From Vibrio hannami (lineage in GTDB: Bacteria > Pseudomonadota > Gammaproteobacteria > Enterobacterales > Vibrionaceae): 64,000 bases of DNA. The position numbers and the translations under genes are program-made. Positions 18,467 to 28,831 of this stretch are shown here, in pieces. Location: assembly GCF_029589055.1 (NCBI RefSeq), contig NZ_JARQZP010000007.1, positions 496,001 through 560,000 on the forward strand. The letters are read 5' to 3'. The notes under the pieces are model-generated. The model ran no database searches. It saw only the letters and a program-made list of their open reading frames with translations, and was not told the origin of the DNA. Position 1 is the first letter of the stretch, and every line of letters starts with the position of its first letter.

Positions 18467-19390
18467 ATGAGCAAGTTTGCTATCGTATTTCCGGGCCAGG
18501 GTTCACAAGCAGTAGGAATGCTGTCTGAGCTTGGCGAACAGTACGAAGTTGTAAAAAATACATTTGCAGAAGCATCTGAAGCACTAGGCTATGACCTATG
18601 GGCGTTAATCCAGAATGGTCCTGCAGAAGATTTAAACCAGACATTTCGCACTCAGCCTGCGCTGCTAGCATCTTCTGTAGCTATCTGGCGTGTATGGCAG
18701 GAGCTTGGTCTTGAGCAGCCTGAATATCTGGCTGGTCATAGCCTTGGTGAGTACTCTGCGCTAGTGTGCGCGGGTGTTATCGACTTTAAAGAAGCGATCA
18801 AGCTGGTAGAGCTTCGTGGTCAGGCAATGCAAGAAGCAGTACCTGCTGGCGTTGGTGCGATGTATGCGATCATTGGTCTTGCGGATGATGCTATTGCAAA
18901 AGCATGTGAAGAAGCGGCTCAAGGCGAAGTAGTATCACCAGTTAACTTTAACTCACCTGGTCAGGTGGTTATTGCTGGTAACAAAGCGGCTGTAGAACGC
19001 GCTGGCGCATTATGTAAAGAAGCGGGTGCGAAACGTGCACTTCCTCTTCCTGTGTCTGTTCCTTCTCACTGTGCGCTTATGAAACCTGCGGCAGAAAAAC
19101 TAGAAGCAGCTCTGCAAGCTATTGAATTTAATACGCCTGCAATCCCAGTGATCAATAATGTTGACGTTATTGCTGAAACGGATCCTGCGAAGATCAAAGA
19201 CGCGCTTGTTCGCCAGCTATACAGCCCGGTTCGCTGGACAGAAGGCGTTCAGAAGATGAGCGAAGATGGTGTAGAAAAGCTGCTTGAACTTGGTCCTGGT
19301 AAAGTACTTACTGGTTTGACTAAGCGTATTGTTAAAACGCTTACTGCTGCTGCGGTAAACGATGTTGCGACGTTAGACGCAGCAAAATAA
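18467..19390 (+). CDS. fabD: FabD, malonyl-CoA:ACP transacylase
   Basis: Transfers malonyl from CoA to ACP. I take the ATG at 18467 (307 aa, MSKFAIVFPGQGSQAVGM) because AAAGGA lies in front of it. The active-site Ser is in LAGHSLGEYSALVCAG (about 92) and the His in VSVPSHCALM (about 200). It precedes fabG by 17 bp. Confidence 0.96.
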   Translation: MSKFAIVFPGQGSQAVGMLSELGEQYEVVKNTFAEASEALGYDLWALIQNGPAEDLNQTFRTQPALLASSVAIWRVWQELGLEQPEYLAGHSLGEYSALVCAGVIDFKEAIKLVELRGQAMQEAVPAGVGAMYAIIGLADDAIAKACEEAAQGEVVSPVNFNSPGQVVIAGNKAAVERAGALCKEAGAKRALPLPVSVPSHCALMKPAAEKLEAALQAIEFNTPAIPVINNVDVIAETDPAKIKDALVRQLYSPVRWTEGVQKMSEDGVEKLLELGPGKVLTGLTKRIVKTLTAAAVNDVATLDAAK

Positions 19391-19407
19391 TCGTTGAGGT
19401 AATAAAA

Positions 19408-20142
19408 ATGACTCTAGAAGGCAAAATTGCGCTAGTTACAGGCGCTAGCCGTGGAATTGGCCGCTCAATCGCGGAACTTTTGGTTGAACGCGGTGCCACA
19501 GTAATTGGTACTGCGACAAGCGAAAATGGCGCAGCGGCTATCAGCGAATACCTTGGCGAAAACGGCAAGGGTATGGCTCTTAATGTGACTCAGCCAGAAT
19601 CTATTGAATCTGTGCTGAAAGCAATTAACGAAGAATTTGGTGCTATCGACATTCTGGTAAACAATGCCGGTATCACCCGTGATAACCTGTTGATGCGTAT
19701 GAAAGATGACGAATGGACAGATATCATGGATACTAACCTTACGGCTATTTTCCGTCTTTCTAAGGCTGTATTGCGTGGAATGATGAAAAAACGTAACGGA
19801 CGTATCATTAATGTTGGTTCAGTTGTTGGTACTATGGGCAATGCTGGTCAGACCAACTACGCTGCTGCTAAAGCGGGTGTAATTGGATTTACTAAGTCAA
19901 TGGCACGTGAAGTCGCTTCACGCGGTGTTACAGTGAATACTGTTGCACCTGGTTTTATTGAAACTGACATGACAAAAGCGCTGAACGATGAGCAACGTGC
20001 TGCTACACTATCTCAAGTGCCTGCAGGTCGTTTAGGCGATCCTCGTGAAATTGCTTCAGCAGTGGCATTTTTGGCATCTCCGGATGCTGCTTATATCACT
20101 GGTGAAACACTTCACGTGAATGGTGGTATGTACATGGTTTAA
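19408..20142 (+). CDS. fabG: FabG, 3-oxoacyl-ACP reductase
   Basis: NADPH-dependent reduction of beta-ketoacyl-ACP. A 244-aa short-chain dehydrogenase: nucleotide motif TGASRGIGRSIAELL at residues 11-25, NNAG at about 86, catalytic YAAAK (about 151-155), and C-terminal ITGETLHVNGGMYMV. AGGT precedes the ATG. It ends before a 167-bp gap that likely carries a promoter for acpP. Confidence 0.97.
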   Translation: MTLEGKIALVTGASRGIGRSIAELLVERGATVIGTATSENGAAAISEYLGENGKGMALNVTQPESIESVLKAINEEFGAIDILVNNAGITRDNLLMRMKDDEWTDIMDTNLTAIFRLSKAVLRGMMKKRNGRIINVGSVVGTMGNAGQTNYAAAKAGVIGFTKSMAREVASRGVTVNTVAPGFIETDMTKALNDEQRAATLSQVPAGRLGDPREIASAVAFLASPDAAYITGETLHVNGGMYMV

Positions 20143-20309
20143 GTTTTTGTGTGAAATTTGCACATGATTTAAGTCAAAAATGTATCTAATTTCGGTTAAA
20201 TTCGTAAAAATTGTGGTTTGACCAGCATGGTCTCTCTTGCAACTTTGAAAAGTTTGAATAAACTACGGAAAACTATCGCATAGAGCGAATCTGTAAAGGA
20301 AAAGAAAAA

Positions 20310-20543
20310 ATGAGCAACATCGAAGAACGCGTAAAAAAAATCATTGTTGAACAACTAGGTGTAGACGAAGCTGAAGTTAAGAACGAAGCTTCTTTTGTTG
20401 ACGATCTAGGCGCTGATTCTCTAGACACAGTTGAGCTAGTAATGGCTCTAGAAGAGGAATTCGACACTGAGATTCCTGATGAAGAAGCTGAGAAAATCAC
20501 TACTGTTCAAGCTGCAATCGACTACGTAAACAGCGCTCAGTAA
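20310..20543 (+). CDS. acpP: AcpP, acyl carrier protein
   Basis: Carries acyl chains on phosphopantetheine. The 77-aa acidic protein has the attachment Ser in [18 protein letters not shown] (S37). An AAAGGAAAAG ribosome site lies directly upstream. It is followed by a strong hairpin terminator, which helps set AcpP much higher than fabF. Confidence 0.98.
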
Positions 20544-20556
20544 TATTATTCTCTTC

Positions 20557-20586
20557 CAGGCGGTCACCCTTGACCGCCTGAGTTTT
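20557..20586 (+). terminator. Rho-independent terminator between acpP and fabF
   Basis: A perfect 10-bp stem CAGGCGGTCA (20557-20566) and TGACCGCCTG (20571-20580) with a CCCT loop, then AGTTTTA. The modest T run suggests partial read-through into fabF. Confidence 0.85.
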
Positions 20587-20638
20587 ACCTAATATCTTTA
20601 AATCCTCTCAACTTAAATCAATCCCGGAGAATAATATC

Positions 20639-21883
20639 GTGTCCAAGCGTCGCGTCGTTGTCACTGGCATGGGTATGTTGTCGCCGGTAGGCAACACAGT
20701 AGAATCTTCATGGAAAGCCCTGCTAGCAGGTCAAAGTGGTATCGTTAATATCGAACATTTTGATACGTCAGAATTCACAACTCGTTTTGCTGGTCTGGTA
20801 AAAGACTTTAACAGCGAAGAGTACATGTCTAAAAAAGATGCTCGTAAAATGGATCTATTTATCCAGTACGGCATTGCGGCTGGTGTTCAGGCACTAAATG
20901 ATTCCGGCCTGGAAGTAACAGAAGAAAATGCAGCACGTGTTGGTGTGGCGATTGGTTCTGGTATTGGTGGTCTTGAGCTGATTGAAAACGGTCATACAGC
21001 GTTAACGACCAAAGGTCCTCGTAAGGTTAGCCCATTCTTTGTACCATCAACCATTGTAAATATGATTGCTGGTAACTTATCAATTATGAAAGGCTTACGT
21101 GGTCCAAACATTGCTATTTCTACAGCATGTACGACTGGTCTTCACAATATCGGCCATGCAGCTCGCATGATTGCATACGGTGATGCAGAAGCTATGGTGG
21201 CTGGTGGTGCAGAAAAAGCATCCACTCCACTGGGTATGGCTGGATTTGGTGCGGCTAAAGCGCTGTCTACCCGCAATGATGAGCCACAAAAGGCTTCTCG
21301 TCCTTGGGATAAAGACCGTGATGGTTTCGTTCTTGGTGATGGTGCGGGTGTGATGGTTCTTGAAGAGTACGAGCACGCGAAAGCACGTGGCGCGAAAATC
21401 TACTGTGAGCTAGTTGGCTTTGGTATGAGTGGTGATGCTTACCACATGACTTCTCCAAGCTCAGATGGTTCAGGTGGTGCGCTTGCAATGGAAGCCGCTA
21501 TGCGTGATGCAGGCGTAACCGGTGAGCAAATTGGTTACGTTAATGCGCACGGTACTTCAACGCCTGCGGGTGATGTCGCTGAACTGAAAGGTATCAAGCG
21601 TGCACTTGGTGAAGAGGGTGCTAAGCAGGTACTGGTTTCTTCTACTAAGTCGATGACTGGTCACCTACTGGGTGCGGCAGGTTCTGCTGAAGCTATCATC
21701 ACTGTTATGTCTCTTGTTGATCAGATGGTTCCGCCAACAATCAACCTGGATAACCCAGATGATGACTGTGATATGGATCTGGTTCCAAATACTGCTCGTA
21801 AAGTGGAAAACATGGAGTACGCTCTGTGTAACTCATTTGGCTTCGGCGGTACTAACGGTTCTCTAATCTTTAAGAAGATTTAA
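20639..21883 (+). CDS. fabF: FabF, beta-ketoacyl-ACP synthase II
   Basis: Elongating condensing enzyme that also controls temperature-dependent unsaturated fatty-acid content. The 414-aa frame starts with GTG at 20639 behind GGAGA (CCCGGAGAATAATATC). Active-site Cys in [15 protein letters not shown] (about 164), His in [11 protein letters not shown] (about 304), His in [12 protein letters not shown] (about 341). The end is followed by a clear terminator. Confidence 0.97.
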   Translation: MSKRRVVVTGMGMLSPVGNTVESSWKALLAGQSGIVNIEHFDTSEFTTRFAGLVKDFNSEEYMSKKDARKMDLFIQYGIAAGVQALNDSGLEVTEENAARVGVAIGSGIGGLELIENGHTALTTKGPRKVSPFFVPSTIVNMIAGNLSIMKGLRGPNIAISTACTTGLHNIGHAARMIAYGDAEAMVAGGAEKASTPLGMAGFGAAKALSTRNDEPQKASRPWDKDRDGFVLGDGAGVMVLEEYEHAKARGAKIYCELVGFGMSGDAYHMTSPSSDGSGGALAMEAAMRDAGVTGEQIGYVNAHGTSTPAGDVAELKGIKRALGEEGAKQVLVSSTKSMTGHLLGAAGSAEAIITVMSLVDQMVPPTINLDNPDDDCDMDLVPNTARKVENMEYALCNSFGFGGTNGSLIFKKI

Positions 21884-21928
21884 TGATAAAGATTGGATTT
21901 AGAATCTAAGTCTAATAAAATTATTTTC

Positions 21929-21966
21929 AAGCGGCTTGATGCGCGTAGCATTAAGCCGCTTTTGTT
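21929..21966 (+). terminator. Rho-independent terminator after fabF
   Basis: AAGCGGCTT (21929-21937) pairs with AAGCCGCTT (21953-21961) around a GC-rich loop, followed by TTTGTTTT. It closes the fab run. Confidence 0.85.
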
Positions 21967-22278
21967 TTGAACGCTGGTAATTCAGAGCAGAAAGAATCAC
22001 CGAATGTACCCGATTCCATGAACCGCTAATGTTATTTATGCGTGTTGATGATGTCTCATTGTTCAGGCATGTTCATTCCATCGGGTACACACGGTAATCC
22101 TTTATTAGGTTTATGTAGCCCAAGAACTTACAAGGTATCTAAGGGAGCTGGGTGGTTGTGGAGTAAACCTACTTTTCAGGGAAGAAAAGTCGGAGCCTAC
22201 ATGGATGTACTTGTGGCGTTTTACGGAACAATTACCTAGCTTCCTTTGCCAAAATGGTAAAACGCTCGAGGAAAGCAA
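21967..22278. other. Gene-free gap fabF-pabC with an imperfect inverted repeat
   Basis: About 310 bp. TGTACCCGAT (22005-22014) and ATCGGGTACA (22080-22089) are a perfect inverted pair. Extended outward they read GTTCAT-N3-ATCGGGTACA on both arms, so the 90-bp block may be a small palindromic repeat. A 65-codon frame at 22042-22239 has no ribosome site and no recognisable content. A pabC promoter probably lies here; I could not single one out. Confidence 0.5.
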
Positions 22279-23085
22279 ATGATGATTTTGGTTAATGGAA
22301 AGCCGAAAGATTCGATATCGGTAAAAGACCGCTCATTTCAGTATGGCGATGGTTGCTTTACCACCATGCTGACAGTGGATGGTAAGATACAAAACTGGCC
22401 TTTGCATATAGAGCGAATGGAAGCCTGCCTGAGCCTGCTTAGAATTAAACTTCCAGATTGGAAGGTTATTGAAGGCTGGTTGAATGATATAGCAACTACA
22501 GACCCGTACGCAGGTCTAAAGCTTCATATCTCCCGTGGTGAGGGTGGAAGAGGTTATAGCGCTACTGGAGCTAACGAACCAGTTGTTACAGTCAGCTCGT
22601 TTCCATTTCCTGCGCACTATCTGGATTGGCGTGAAAATGGCGTAGAGCTTGGCGTTTGCGAGCGCCGACTTGGGCATACTCCGATGTTGGCAGGACACAA
22701 ACATAATAACCGTCTTGAGCAGGTATTATTAAAAGCTGAGGCCGATGAATCCGGCTATCCGGATGCTGTGGTTCTGGACATCAATGGCCACGTAGTTGAG
22801 ACTACGATGGCAAATCTGTTCTGGGTCAAAGGTCAAAAGCTCTACACACCAAGCATGGAGCATTGTGGTGTCGCCGGAACTATTAGGCGGCTAATCATTC
22901 AGGATGCGAAATCTAACGGTTTAAAAGTACTGGTAGGAGATTTCGAGCTGGACCATTTAAACAGTGCAGACGAAGTGTTTATGACTAACTCTGTATTAGG
23001 CGTTGCCCCGGTGACGAAAATAAACAATAAGGCCTTTCCTATAGGGCCAATTACACGACGTTTTCAGGAGAGTCAGAGTTCGTGA
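22279..23085 (+). CDS. pabC: PabC, aminodeoxychorismate lyase
   Basis: A PLP enzyme giving 4-aminobenzoate for folate. The 268-aa class IV aminotransferase-fold protein has DRSFQYGDGCFTTM, and the PLP lysine in MLAGHKHNNRLEQVL (about residue 138). ETTMANLFWV and NSVLGVAPV are conserved. ATG-ATG follows CGAGGAAAGCAA. The stop overlaps the mltG GTG start. Confidence 0.94.
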   Translation: MMILVNGKPKDSISVKDRSFQYGDGCFTTMLTVDGKIQNWPLHIERMEACLSLLRIKLPDWKVIEGWLNDIATTDPYAGLKLHISRGEGGRGYSATGANEPVVTVSSFPFPAHYLDWRENGVELGVCERRLGHTPMLAGHKHNNRLEQVLLKAEADESGYPDAVVLDINGHVVETTMANLFWVKGQKLYTPSMEHCGVAGTIRRLIIQDAKSNGLKVLVGDFELDHLNSADEVFMTNSVLGVAPVTKINNKAFPIGPITRRFQESQSS

Positions 23086-24101
23086 TTAAGAAATTATTAT
23101 TTCTGGTGTTTATTGCCATTGCTTTAGCGGCAGGTGGCGTTTTTTATGGATTGGGGCAGGTCGAAAAATACCTCGAACAGCCATTGAATATTCAACAACC
23201 TTCGATTATTACCATTAAGAGTGGTACTAGCTTTCAAGGAGTTTTGAAGCAGCTTGAAGCGAACCAGTGGATTGAGCCTAGTGATTTTTCCCGCTTTGTT
23301 CGCAGGGCGAAACCCGAACTGGTTCATGTAAAAGCAGGTACATTCCAGCTTCAGCCAGATATGACCTTAACTTCTGCGCTACTTTTCCTAGCAGAAGGTA
23401 AAGAGCACCAGTTTGCGATCACTTTTGTCGAAGGCAGTCGTTTCAGTGAGTGGCGAGACATTCTGAAGCAGTCTGAATCGTTAGTTCATACAATCGATGA
23501 ACTTTCGGAGAAAGAGATTGCTGATAAGCTTGGTATTGAACGCGAAAAACTTGAAGGCTTGTTTCTTGCGGAAACTTATCACTACACGGCCGGAACGTCT
23601 GATCTCGATATCCTTAAACGCGCCAATGACAAACTGACTTCTGTGCTAAATGCTGCATGGGAAAGCCGCCAGGACAAGCTTCCTCTGAAAAATTCATATG
23701 AAGCATTGATACTTGCTTCGATTATTGAGAAAGAAACCGCTGTCGAATCTGAAAGAAAACAGGTTTCTTCTGTATTTGTTAACCGCCTGAACCGTCGTAT
23801 GCGTCTCCAGACAGACCCTACAGTTATCTATGGTATGGGTGATAAATATAAAGGTAATATCAGGAAAAAAGATTTACAGACACCGACACCTTATAACACC
23901 TACACCATTAACGGATTGCCACCAACACCCATTGCGATGGCCGGAGAGGCTTCGATCGAAGCGGCGGTGAACCCTGATGAGACAAAATACTTATACTTTG
24001 TCGCAAGCGGTAAGGGCGGACATGTCTTTTCGAAAACATTGGTGGAGCACAACAGAGCTGTGCGCGCCTATCTGAAACAGCTAAGAAAAAATAAATCATG
24101 A
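23082..24101 (+). CDS. mltG: MltG, endolytic murein transglycosylase
   Basis: Cuts nascent glycan chains at the inner membrane. A 339-aa YceG-like protein: one N-terminal membrane helix (about 4-24), LysM-like region, then the catalytic domain with the Glu in [20 protein letters not shown] (about 218) and [19 protein letters not shown]. The GTG start overlaps the pabC stop, and its own stop overlaps tmk (ATGA). Confidence 0.95.
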   Translation: MIKKLLFLVFIAIALAAGGVFYGLGQVEKYLEQPLNIQQPSIITIKSGTSFQGVLKQLEANQWIEPSDFSRFVRRAKPELVHVKAGTFQLQPDMTLTSALLFLAEGKEHQFAITFVEGSRFSEWRDILKQSESLVHTIDELSEKEIADKLGIEREKLEGLFLAETYHYTAGTSDLDILKRANDKLTSVLNAAWESRQDKLPLKNSYEALILASIIEKETAVESERKQVSSVFVNRLNRRMRLQTDPTVIYGMGDKYKGNIRKKDLQTPTPYNTYTINGLPPTPIAMAGEASIEAAVNPDETKYLYFVASGKGGHVFSKTLVEHNRAVRAYLKQLRKNKS

Positions 24102-24733
24102 GCAACGCAAAATTTATTGTAGTAGAAGGGCTTGAAGGCGCGGGCAAGAGTACGGCAATCGCTGCTATTGAAGCCACTTTAAATAAACATGGTATCCAGG
24201 ACCTCGCTAAGACACGTGAGCCGGGGGGCACAGCTCTGGCAGAGAAAATGCGTGCATTGATTAAAGAAGAGCACGAAGGCGAAGAGCTACAGGATATCAG
24301 TGAGTTGTTGCTGCTGTATGCAGCGCGTGCTCAGTTGGTAGAAAATGTTATCAAGCCGGCACTTGCAAAGCAGCAGTGGGTAATTGGTGACCGTCATGAT
24401 ATGTCTTCTCAGGCTTATCAGGGTGGAGGTCGTCAGTTGGATCGTGATGTGATGCAGACACTTAAAAACGTTACGCTGGGTGAGTTTAAGCCGGATTTGA
24501 CGTTATATCTGGATATTGACCCTAAGCTGGGCTTAGAGCGTGCTCGTGGGCGTGGAGAGCTAGATAGAATCGAGAAAATGGATATCAGCTTTTTCGAGCG
24601 TACCCGTGAAAGATATCTGGAGCTAGCAGGTAGCGACAACAGCGTTATTACCATCAATGCAGGCCAGACGATAGAGGAAGTGACAGGTGATATTGTCAAT
24701 GCGCTTGAAAACTGGCTTACAGTAAACCGTTAA
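24098..24733 (+). CDS. tmk: Tmk, thymidylate kinase
   Basis: Phosphorylates dTMP to dTDP. 211 aa, P-loop GLEGAGKST at residues 11-19, DRH motif in [18 protein letters not shown] and lid region [18 protein letters not shown] overlap with mltG; followed by holB after 1 bp. Confidence 0.96.
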   Translation: MSNAKFIVVEGLEGAGKSTAIAAIEATLNKHGIQDLAKTREPGGTALAEKMRALIKEEHEGEELQDISELLLLYAARAQLVENVIKPALAKQQWVIGDRHDMSSQAYQGGGRQLDRDVMQTLKNVTLGEFKPDLTLYLDIDPKLGLERARGRGELDRIEKMDISFFERTRERYLELAGSDNSVITINAGQTIEEVTGDIVNALENWLTVNR

Positions 24734-24734
24734 A

Positions 24735-25700
24735 ATGACTTCAATCTATCCCTGGTTATTACCGGTTTGGAACAAATGGCAAGCGTTATCTGTTGCTGAC
24801 AGAGCGCCTGCCGCTATGCTCTGCTCGTCACCAGAAGGTATGGGCATTTCTAGCCTGGTGAAACACTATGTTCGCACTCTGGTTTGTACAGAATCAAAAT
24901 CAGAACCTTGTGGATTTTGCCACTCCTGTGCGTTGAGTGAGTCTGAAAACCACCCTGATATTCACTGGGTAGCCCCTGAATCTGAAGGGAAGAGCATTAC
25001 TGTTGATCAGATTCGCCTATGTAACCGTTGGGCGCTTGAATCCTCACAATTAGGTGGGAAGCGAGTTATCGTGATCCAGCCAGCAGAAGCGATGAATGAG
25101 TCAGCTTCTAATGCCTTGCTGAAGACCTTAGAGTCGCCGCCAGAAAACTGCCTGTTTTTATTGCTATCAAACAACAGAAGCAAATTGCTGGCAACGATAA
25201 TAAGCCGCTGTCAGTTATGGGATATTGCTGAGCCGAATATAGAGATAACTTACGATTGGCTTAAATCTAACTGCGAAAAGCCTGTATCTTACAATGGAAT
25301 CAGGTTGAGCAAAGGAGCTCCGCTAAAAGCGCTTGAGTTCTTTACTGACGGAGACAGCGATCGCTACTTTGAGCTGGAAAAGTGTTTTAGTGAAGAGATA
25401 GTTAAGTCCATCCCGGACACGCCTAAACTATTTAAGTGCATCAAAGAAGAGCCGTTAAAAAGCCTTTATTGGTTAGCATTACTATTGTCTGATATCCAGA
25501 AGGTACATTTTGGCGTTGTGGAAACCGGGTTATGTGGCGCAAGCACGTTACTTGCGGAGCATATTAGTTATCAGAATGCTTACGAGTTCAGTAACAGACT
25601 GAACAAACTAAGAGAGCAACTGGTTACCTATACGGGCTTAAATACTGAGCTATTATTTACAAACTGGGTATTAGAATTACACGAGGAAATATGTTCGTAG
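24735..25700 (+). CDS. holB: HolB, DNA polymerase III delta prime subunit
   Basis: Clamp-loader stator subunit. 321 aa; a zinc knuckle CTESKSEPCGFCHSC (about 50-65), no Walker A lysine as expected for delta prime, and the SRC-like motif in TIISRCQLW (about 155). The N-terminal AAA-like fold and C-terminal helical domain fit. It overlaps the tatD-type gene by 10 bp. Confidence 0.92.
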   Translation: MTSIYPWLLPVWNKWQALSVADRAPAAMLCSSPEGMGISSLVKHYVRTLVCTESKSEPCGFCHSCALSESENHPDIHWVAPESEGKSITVDQIRLCNRWALESSQLGGKRVIVIQPAEAMNESASNALLKTLESPPENCLFLLLSNNRSKLLATIISRCQLWDIAEPNIEITYDWLKSNCEKPVSYNGIRLSKGAPLKALEFFTDGDSDRYFELEKCFSEEIVKSIPDTPKLFKCIKEEPLKSLYWLALLLSDIQKVHFGVVETGLCGASTLLAEHISYQNAYEFSNRLNKLREQLVTYTGLNTELLFTNWVLELHEEICS

Positions 25701-26458
25701 ATTCTCATTGTCATCTCGACAAACTTGATTACGAAGAGCTGCATCACGACATCTCTGATGTTATCAATAAAGCCAATGAGGCAAGAGTAACTGAGATACT
25801 GTCTGTTGGTGTAACACTGGATGCATTTCCAGAAATGATCAAAATGATCACGCCATTTGATAACGTTTATGCCTCTTGCGGTGTACATCCTCTGGATGTA
25901 GAAAGCCCATTTGCGCTGGATGAGTTCCACCATTTTGCTAAACATTCTAAAGTGGTCGCGATTGGTGAAACCGGGCTTGATTATCACTACAAGCCAGAAA
26001 CAGCGGATTTACAAAGGCTTCGTTTTGAGCAACAGGTTTCTCTGGCTGTTGAAGTTGATAAGCCTCTGATTATTCATACCCGTGAGGCTCGTGAAGATAC
26101 TCTTGCGATTTTGCGAAATGGCCATACTGAAAAATGCGGCGGTGTTATTCACTGCTTTACAGAGGATATGGCGTTTGCAGAAAGTGCAATGGAGCTTGGC
26201 TTCTATATATCGGTTTCCGGTATAGTGACTTTTCGTCAGGCTACAGAGCTTAAGGAAGTGGTTAAAGCTTTACCATTAGAGCGTTTATTGATTGAAACCG
26301 ATTCCCCATATCTGGCTCCGGTTCCTCATCGTGGTAAACAAAATCAGCCTGCTTATGTGGTTGAAGTTGCACAATATATCGCTCAGTTGAAAGGCATCTC
26401 TTTGACAGAAGTTGCTACGACAACAACACAAAACTTCCGTGATCTTTTCCTTAAGTAA
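25691..26458 (+). CDS. ycfH: TatD-family metal-dependent deoxyribonuclease (YcfH)
   Basis: A 255-aa TIM-barrel hydrolase. Metal ligands appear in MFVDSHCHLDKLDYEE, IGETGLDYHYK, IIHTREA, VIHCFTED and IETDSPYLAPVPHRGKQNQP. The last gene of the pabC-mltG-tmk-holB run; a strong hairpin follows 12 bp after the stop. Exact substrate is uncertain in this subfamily. Confidence 0.93.
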   Translation: MFVDSHCHLDKLDYEELHHDISDVINKANEARVTEILSVGVTLDAFPEMIKMITPFDNVYASCGVHPLDVESPFALDEFHHFAKHSKVVAIGETGLDYHYKPETADLQRLRFEQQVSLAVEVDKPLIIHTREAREDTLAILRNGHTEKCGGVIHCFTEDMAFAESAMELGFYISVSGIVTFRQATELKEVVKALPLERLLIETDSPYLAPVPHRGKQNQPAYVVEVAQYIAQLKGISLTEVATTTTQNFRDLFLK

Positions 26459-26470
26459 TTAAAGACAAGC

Positions 26471-26510
26471 GCTGAGTGATTGGTGTATCCAAATCACTCA
26501 GCCGTATTTA
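26471..26510 (+). terminator. Terminator-like hairpin after ycfH
   Basis: A perfect 11-bp stem, GCTGAGTGATT (26471-26481) with AATCACTCAGC (26492-26502), followed by a moderately T-rich tract (CGTATTTATT). Confidence 0.75.
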
Positions 26511-26718
26511 TTGCCTTACTCTTTTCTAAAGCTTTCTGGCGACTCTCATTCTTTAATCTCTTCTCAATTTTGCTACAACAGCAAGTTTATCTGTTCCAAA
26601 GCTATTGAAATAAAACATTAATGCGACAGTTTTGCGTTACGTACTAATATTAAAACTATGTGGGAGGTAGTAAGAGCCCTGGATTTGGTTTATTCAAACT
26701 TTGTCAGGAGTGCAATCT

Positions 26719-28149
26719 ATGAAAAACTTGTTTGCTGAATTACAGAAGGTCGGTAAAGCATTGATGCTACCGGTATCTGTTCTTCCTGTTGCTGGTATTT
26801 TACTTGGTGTGGGTGCCGCAAACTTTAGCTGGTTACCCGATATTGTCTCTAACATCATGGCTCAGGCTGGTGGTTCTGTGTTTGGGCAGATGCCTTTGCT
26901 TTTTGCTGTTGGTGTTGCTCTGGGTTTTACTAATAACGATGGTGTAGCTGGCCTCGCGGCAATAGTTGGCTACGGTATTATGGCAGCTACCCTTGGTGTT
27001 ATGGCTTCGATTATGGGGGTCGATAAGATAGACACCGGTGTGCTTGGCGGTATTCTTGCTGGTAGTGTCGCTGCCTGGACATTTAATCGGTTCTTCCGTA
27101 TCCAGTTGCCGGACTACTTAGGATTCTTTGCTGGTAAGCGTGCAGTTCCTATTATTACTGGCTTCTTAGCTATTGCGCTTGGTTTACTTCTTTCTGTTGT
27201 GTGGCCTCCTATTGGTGCGGGTATCGAATCGTTTTCTCACTGGGCAGCTAACCAGAACCCGCAGGTTGCGTTTGGTATTTACGGAATCGTAGAGCGGGCG
27301 TTGATTCCTTTCGGTCTTCACCATATCTGGAACGTACCTTTCTTCTTCGAAGCGGGTAGTTGTGTCAATGCTGCAGGTGAAGCACGTACGGGTATTTTGA
27401 CCTGTTACCTCGAAGCTGATGCCGCATCTCGCGCTGCTGGTAATGGTTTTGGTCAATTGGCTGGTGCTTATATGTTCAAAATGTATGGCCTGCCTGCTGC
27501 TGCTATTGCGATAGCTCATTCGGCTAAGCCAGAAAATCGCGTTAAGATCATGGGTGTGATGGTTTCTGCAGCATTAACATCATTCCTTACGGGGATAACA
27601 GAGCCTATTGAGTTCTCATTCCTGTTTGTTGCTCCTGTTCTTTATGCGATTCACGCTCTGCTTGCAGGTTCGGCTTTTGTGCTTACCAATACACTTGGAA
27701 TGGTGCATGGTACATCGTTCTCACACGGACTTATCGACTTTATTGTTCTATCTGGTAACTCACAGAAGATGATTATGTTTGTAGTGTGTGGCCTGGTTTA
27801 TGCTGCTATTTACTACACAATTTTCCGCGCGGTTATTAAGGCGATGGATCTTAAAACCCCGGGACGTGAAGATGAAACGGAAGATGCGGGAGCTGCAATC
27901 AGTGACAATGAGATGGCTGGTGAGCTGGTTGCTGCCTTCGGTGGTAAAGTTAACATTACCGGGCTAGATGCTTGTATTACTCGTCTTCGAGTTGCAGTTG
28001 CTGATACTGATGCAGTCGATCAGGACAAGTTAAAACAACTCGGCGCAGCTGGTGTTGTGGTTGTTGCTGGTGGTGTTCAGGCAATATTTGGTACCAAGTC
28101 TGATAACCTAAAAACCGATATGGATGAGTGGATTAAAACTCACGGCTAG
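26719..28149 (+). CDS. ptsG: PtsG, glucose-specific PTS enzyme IICB
   Basis: Takes up and phosphorylates glucose. Start at the ATG at 26719 (476 aa) with CAGGAG eight bases upstream; the frame also extends to a TTG at 26701. The IIC domain (about 1-385) begins [20 protein letters not shown], with HHIWNVPFF and [11 protein letters not shown]; the IIB domain (about 395-476) carries the phosphorylated Cys in [11 protein letters not shown]. The mlc repressor gene is 8 kb downstream. Confidence 0.96.
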   Translation: MKNLFAELQKVGKALMLPVSVLPVAGILLGVGAANFSWLPDIVSNIMAQAGGSVFGQMPLLFAVGVALGFTNNDGVAGLAAIVGYGIMAATLGVMASIMGVDKIDTGVLGGILAGSVAAWTFNRFFRIQLPDYLGFFAGKRAVPIITGFLAIALGLLLSVVWPPIGAGIESFSHWAANQNPQVAFGIYGIVERALIPFGLHHIWNVPFFFEAGSCVNAAGEARTGILTCYLEADAASRAAGNGFGQLAGAYMFKMYGLPAAAIAIAHSAKPENRVKIMGVMVSAALTSFLTGITEPIEFSFLFVAPVLYAIHALLAGSAFVLTNTLGMVHGTSFSHGLIDFIVLSGNSQKMIMFVVCGLVYAAIYYTIFRAVIKAMDLKTPGREDETEDAGAAISDNEMAGELVAAFGGKVNITGLDACITRLRVAVADTDAVDQDKLKQLGAAGVVVVAGGVQAIFGTKSDNLKTDMDEWIKTHG

Positions 28150-28193
28150 CCGTTTACCACTGTTTTTATAGACCCGAATTTCATCTCATAACG

Positions 28194-28217
28194 AGCCCCA
28201 TATCCCATGGGGCTTTT
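28194..28217 (+). terminator. Rho-independent terminator of ptsG
   Basis: AGCCCCAT (28194-28201) pairs with ATGGGGCT (28207-28214), followed by TTTTG. Confidence 0.85.
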
Positions 28218-28311
28218 GTCATTTTTCTGTGTATTTTTTGTTCGCATATTGATTTTGTTTCTCGAATATAAATACTAGGGCGTTATTAAAATAAGCACTA
28301 TGGGGAACGCT

Positions 28312-28752
28312 ATGTATAAGCGTATATTATCTGTTGGCATGCTTGCCATAGCCATATCTGGAACGGCTTATAGCCAGGAGCAGGGTGGTACACCGTCAAA
28401 TGTAAAATTTGGCTTTGGTATTGATCCTGGTTTCAGTGTTTTACTTCAGTTTGACAACAAAATTAACCTTGCGGTTGGTAATGACGGGGTGACTGCAGAT
28501 TATCTATTCCGTAAAGGCCCTTTTGATAATCAAGATATTCCGTTCACCTGGTATGTCGGTGGTGGCGCAAGAGTTGGCTGGGGTGATGATAGTCGAGACT
28601 TCGGTGTCCGAATGCCACTCGGATTGAACTGGGGCTTTTCTCCTAACTGGGAAGCCTATGGGCAAATACATCCAGAGCTGGAATTCAACAACCGCAAGGA
28701 TGATTTGAAATTGGGTATGGGGGCGGCAGTCGGAATCCGATACGATTTTTAA
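28312..28752 (+). CDS. Small outer-membrane beta-barrel-like protein of unknown function
   Basis: 146 aa from the ATG at 28312, which has GGGGAA upstream. Residues 1-21 are a signal peptide (ending TAYSQ); the rest is Gly/aromatic-rich with alternating strands (FGFGIDPGFSVLLQF, FTWYVGGGARVGWGDD, GVRMPLGLNWGFSPNW, AAVGIRYDF) and ends in Phe, as barrels inserted by BamA do. No motif names a function. It is a lone gene between ptsG and metS with terminators on both sides. Confidence 0.75.
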   Translation: MYKRILSVGMLAIAISGTAYSQEQGGTPSNVKFGFGIDPGFSVLLQFDNKINLAVGNDGVTADYLFRKGPFDNQDIPFTWYVGGGARVGWGDDSRDFGVRMPLGLNWGFSPNWEAYGQIHPELEFNNRKDDLKLGMGAAVGIRYDF

Positions 28753-28788
28753 TGGCTCTGAACTGCTTTTAAAGCTTAGATAAAAGAA

Positions 28789-28822
28789 AACGCCGGCTAA
28801 CTACTTAGCCGGCGTTCTTGTT
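28789..28822. terminator. Bidirectional terminator between the barrel gene and metS
   Basis: A perfect 12-bp stem AACGCCGGCTAA (28789-28800) and TTAGCCGGCGTT (28805-28816) with a CTAC loop; A-rich on the left and T-rich on the right, so it can serve both converging genes. Confidence 0.88.
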
Positions 28823-28831
28823 ATCTAGTCA

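Noticed and set aside
22042-22239. A 65-codon frame between fabF and pabC
   Set aside because: No ribosome site or recognisable motif; it overlaps the inverted repeat.
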